Source of the DNA: Pyrrhosoma nymphula
Lineage: Eukaryota; Arthropoda; Insecta; Odonata; Coenagrionidae
Assembly: GCA_963573305.1 (NCBI GenBank)
Contig: OY754334.1
Location: 26,157,614 to 26,221,613, forward strand
DNA: 64,000 bases
Reading direction: 5' to 3'
In this document: one piece after another, positions 60,571-64,000 of the stretch
How the letters are laid out: the number at the start of each line of letters is the position of its first letter
Numbering within the stretch: the first letter of the stretch is position 1
Notes under the pieces: model-generated
The model's database searches: none
Seen by the model: only the letters and a program-made list of their open reading frames with translations
Told to the model about the DNA's origin: nothing
Translations under genes and position numbers: made by a program

Positions 60571-61954
60571 TAAAATATGTGAAATATATGAGAATGACTG
60601 ACACGCTTGTCTTCCAGTATTATCATATGTTCAATTCTTCGTGCTAAATTGATTCCTTTTTATAGAACCATTGGTAGTATATTTCGGGCAGACTCAAACA
60701 CTATATATACAATTCATACACGATAACAACAATTAAAATACATAAACTTTGTCAAAATATCGCTTCTATCTTTACATGATACATATATTATATTCGCAAA
60801 TGATTTACCTAGTATTCTCATTTACAGACCCTGTTAATGGAATTTACGTTAAAAATTGGTTATTCGTTGATAATACAAATGCCAGTTGAGAACCTTGAGA
60901 TGAATAAAAAGAACGCAAAAGCAGTTTTTATTCACTGGAACTCTTCCACAATCACTATTGCATTCTCATAAATGGATTTTTATTGCAAACGGTGTAAGAG
61001 TAAGATAAGCTAACAGAATTTTCTTCCTTACAATTAAAAAATGGGTATCTGCACTATTTTTTCGCATTTGTCACGATATACAAAACAGTGGTTTAAAAAC
61101 AAAATAACAATAGCCAACCAAAAAACAGAAAAAACCCTCACTCAACAGATGAAATACCTTTGAAATTAACCAGCAAATAAATAGACGGAATTGTATTTGG
61201 AAGGAATTGAAGATGGTACAGTGATGATGTATTGAAAAACTGGAAACATTATAAAAAAATTACTCTACGGAATGTTTTCAAAATAAAAAAAAATAGAAAT
61301 TGTAATTAAAATAAAAATAAAGTTTGAATAAATTATTGATATTCATGTGTAATTAAGAAAAATATGCTAATTTCCATGTGAAATATTAAAATGTATGCAC
61401 AGAAAAGCATTTGCGGCATTAATAAAATTTATGGTTTTTATTCCAAGATCATAAACAAAATTGTCACTGAACACATTAAAAACATTTAAAGTACTCACCA
61501 GCATAGGATAGAAACAGGAAGGAATATTAATGCGAAAGAGATGGTGTAATTGAAAGTAAAACTGAAAAAAAGGACAAGATAATCAATTTTACCAAATATA
61601 ACGTAAATGAAAAAATATAAACAATTTATTTTCCTAAAGCTTATGTATTAAAAAAGGAGATAATATTACTCCGTTTTTACCATGTGCCACAATGATACAA
61701 AAACGCAGTGAAGAAAACAGGAATTATAAGATAAGACACAAAAACAAATTGCAAAATGGTGATTATCTTAACTATCAATAAAAAAAATTATATTTCTGTA
61801 TATATATATAATGCCAAATTTAAAAAAATTAATATTGGTTAAGACTATTATTATTTATGAATAACTAAAATATATATTAATTATCCATTGAAATATTAAA
61901 AACACTGCCAAAAAAATAAATATATACCGAAAAGAGTGAAAAACGGCAAGATTT

Positions 61955-62102
61955 ACTCACCTCGAAAAAAAAATTCGAAAGTAGCAAAAACACCCAGGCG
62001 AAGAAAACTGACCTTCCCCAAGCGAAGAGTAGACCCTTACTGATGACTGCAAGGCGGCGGAAGCTCCCCCGAGTGACTGAGGCGCAGTGGTACCGTTATA
62101 TA
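61955..62102 (-). promoter_or_regulatory. Putative piggyBac promoter and first-exon splice donor
   Basis: On the minus strand a TATATAAC (rc of 62095-62102) is followed about 135 nt later by CGAG|GTGAGTAAA, a near-consensus splice donor (exon/intron boundary at 61961/61960). This fits a short non-coding first exon starting inside the right terminal repeat region. There is no downstream acceptor I can assign. Confidence 0.4.
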
Positions 62103-62118
62103 TTGAAAGGAGCGCTGA

Positions 62119-62174
62119 ACTGGAATTCCAGTCGTGCCGCCATTGGCAAGGGTGCCTAATACTGGAATTCCAGT
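62119..62174. promoter_or_regulatory. Pair of subterminal palindromes, right end
   Basis: ACTGGAATTCCAGT at 62119-62132 and again at 62161-62174, spaced 42 bp start to start, within about 75 bp of the right end. A GCGCTGAA word precedes the first copy and recurs in the terminus itself. Confidence 0.65.
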
Positions 62175-62196
62175 CCTGCAGCGCTGAATGGGTTAA

Positions 62197-64000
62197 GGTA
62201 AATTACTTCAAATTCTTAGATCAAAGAAAGAAGTCAAGGGTCACTATTAATTCTTGGTGAAATAATATGTTACTTCACATCGTAGGTCAATGCTAGTATG
62301 CAAGCAAAAGTATACTGAAGACATTAATTCCTGAAAATATTTCTAAAATGATAATCGCTGATAAGTGATAAATTTAATGAACAAAATAATGGCAAAAATT
62401 AAGCTAGTGCTACAATTTATAATCTTCACGTAAATGTGTTTTTCGAAATCCTTTAAGTGTCTTTCTTTGTAAAAGTCTTACTATCTAGGGCACAGAAAAA
62501 TAATTTTGGTTGCCAGATATTATTTGAATTGATGTGGAGGGTACTGCATCAATGTTTATTTCTACTAACTGCTTGAGGTGTTCAAGTGTAAGTTTTTTAT
62601 CCACTTTTTTTTTAAATAATGAAAAGCCTAAAAAAAATAGTACGATGACTGACATCGAAAAAGACAACTGGGCGTAACACACGTGAAGAGATAATCTCTC
62701 CCACATACGGAGCGTCGCAGAACATTATTTTTTCTAGAGAAGGGAACAGAAATGGAATTTGATTTTAATTTGTCCATTACGACACGCAAACACGAATAGT
62801 ACTCTACGCGAAATTATTAATTGAGACATTACCAGAATTCCACGCGTGTTTTTATTTGTCATTAAAAAATTTATTTCGCCAAAATTTCGGTGTCTAGATT
62901 CATTATTTTTATGATGAACTACATTTTTTATTATTATCATAGGTGTTTTAAATTCAATGCTATATATTAAAGGAACCATTTTCTCGCTTTAAGTTTCGGA
63001 TTTAAAGGGAACTACAAACATAATGCCCTAATTGCATTACTATTGTCGGAAAATTTAATCTAGGATAATCTGCTGGCCCGGAAATTTGCCTAGCCATTAA
63101 CTCCTGTTTATTTAACTAGATTTATTCTCTCACGTTTGTTTACAAATGAGTTGTTCAGTGCATTATTATTTTTTGTGATGCGATCGCTGGAAGATGCAAA
63201 ACGTTTAGTTCATTTTGAATTTGGTGTTTCATAATATTTTAAAAAGTATTTGTCGTCGCTGAATCCATATACCATCACAATTTGTTCAACATCATGTTTT
63301 AGTGTTGTTGAGGCGCAGTACTCTGCATTCTTTTGGGCATTAAATGACATCAGAACTAGTATTTCTTATTTAACCCTGCGGAACTCGCGTTGAGTTTCCT
63401 GGGCTCACTTAGTGTTTATTACCTAATTTGTTCCGATGATAGATCCCTATGGCCCTGAGATTCTCTGTACCTTTTCCTTATGCTTTTAGTAACGTTTTAC
63501 ACTCACTCGCCAGGCTGGAATAGGGATGAGAGAACAAAAGCGATTCTTCATCATAGTCGATTATTTTCTTCCGATTCTTTCGATTATTAGATCGATTATG
63601 GGTGGACGATTTAATCGTTGAATCGATTATTCAATCCCGATTATGACTGTCAGTAAAAATCGGCGGGATTGGTGTAATTTGAAAATTTACCGGGGGGAAA
63701 AATAATCGGCTTTAGAACTTTAATGATTTATTTCGCAACTGCCAGTGTACCGTTTTAAAATAAAAAGATTCAAATAGCCCATGAAAAAGCTATTTTTTGC
63801 ATTTTCTGTTTGAACTGCGATGGCAAGACTGCAAAATCTGAAAGAAGACGAGTGAAAACGCCGCAGATAAAAAATATGACTCAGATGCATGTGGTTTAAC
63901 GAGAGATGAGTTAAAACGTTTATGACACTTAATGACAGACAGCTTCATTTCAAGGATAACGCTAATAATATTTGACCTAATTTATGAGTATTAATGCTCC
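62197..64000. other. AT-rich DNA with a CGATTA-rich patch
   Basis: No gene recognised. At about 63540-63650 the words CGATTA, CGATT and AATCG recur about ten times on both strands, giving a partly self-complementary stretch that resembles the terminus of an unknown element. No ends were identified. Confidence 0.45.

Larger units (their letters stand above)
58677..62196 (-). mobile_element. piggyBac-family element, 3.5 kb, internally deleted
   Basis: TTAA at 58677-58680 and 62193-62196 flanks a body (58681-62192) with inverted ends CCCTTTCAACGCTG and CCCATTCAGCGCTG (12 of 14 match). TTAA targets and CCC-starting ends are hallmarks of piggyBac. A minus-strand fragment of the transposase C-terminus lies at 59607-59858, so the gene is transcribed right to left, and a TATA box and splice donor near the right end fit this. 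I see no DDD catalytic domain between them, so the copy is non-autonomous. The 3' side carries a tandem repeat. Confidence 0.85.

Noticed and set aside
60480..60573. PLE YIG-like word YMYVGQPRRATVN
   Set aside because: It is only about ten matching residues with no GIY block or downstream conserved tail in the same frame.

Overview
The window looks like non-coding, repeat-dense DNA from a large arthropod genome, most likely an insect. I infer this from the AT-rich background, the Helitrons that start TCTCTATATATAAAA, the several Penelope-like element (PLE) families, the Tigger, hAT-like and piggyBac DNA transposons, the tRNA-like SINE heads and the decayed non-LTR retrotransposons. The species cannot be named from sequence alone. 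I found no convincing host gene. The coding traces I recognise belong to transposable elements, and all are broken. One 115-codon minus-strand reading frame (36931-37278) is unexplained.

Layout. 1-7 kb: mostly unique AT-rich DNA, a non-LTR C-terminal relic near 3.2 kb, and a PLE (about 3.7-4.6 kb) whose GIY-YIG endonuclease has one nonsense codon. 7.1-9.8 kb: a dense cluster holding a Tigger-type MITE, a tRNA-like SINE head, an inverted PLE terminus pair and a 1.44-kb Helitron. 14.2-15.6 kb: a second PLE with an inverted pair of termini on its left and a near-canonical hammerhead ribozyme motif on its right. 19.3-23.2 kb: a 660-bp hAT-like MITE, an inverted PLE terminus pair and a second, shorter Helitron. 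25.7-31.5 kb: PLE termini, another non-LTR relic and two copies of an unclassified inverted-repeat element. 40.0-40.9 kb: a PLE with 146-bp terminal direct repeats about 96% identical. 46-55 kb: several solo PLE termini, mostly inverted pairs. 56.2-56.6 kb: a third non-LTR relic. 58.7-62.2 kb: a 3.5-kb piggyBac element with TTAA target sites, a C-terminal transposase fragment and palindromic subterminal motifs. Between these lie strongly C/T- or G/A-biased GC-rich islands every few kilobases, some with G-quadruplex potential.

The most interesting theme is the repeated hammerhead-like motif at PLE ends. At least fifteen sites carry both a CUGANGA-like box and a GAAAC-like box around a short stem-loop. 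Many end in a palindrome (ACGCGU, ACCGGU, ACUAGU, ACGU) suited to dimeric action. Nearly all have one extra nucleotide between the CUGANGA box and stem II. PLE-associated small hammerhead variants are already known, so the general system is not new. The density, the shared extra nucleotide, the diversity of palindromes and the repeated head-to-head pairing are worth checking.
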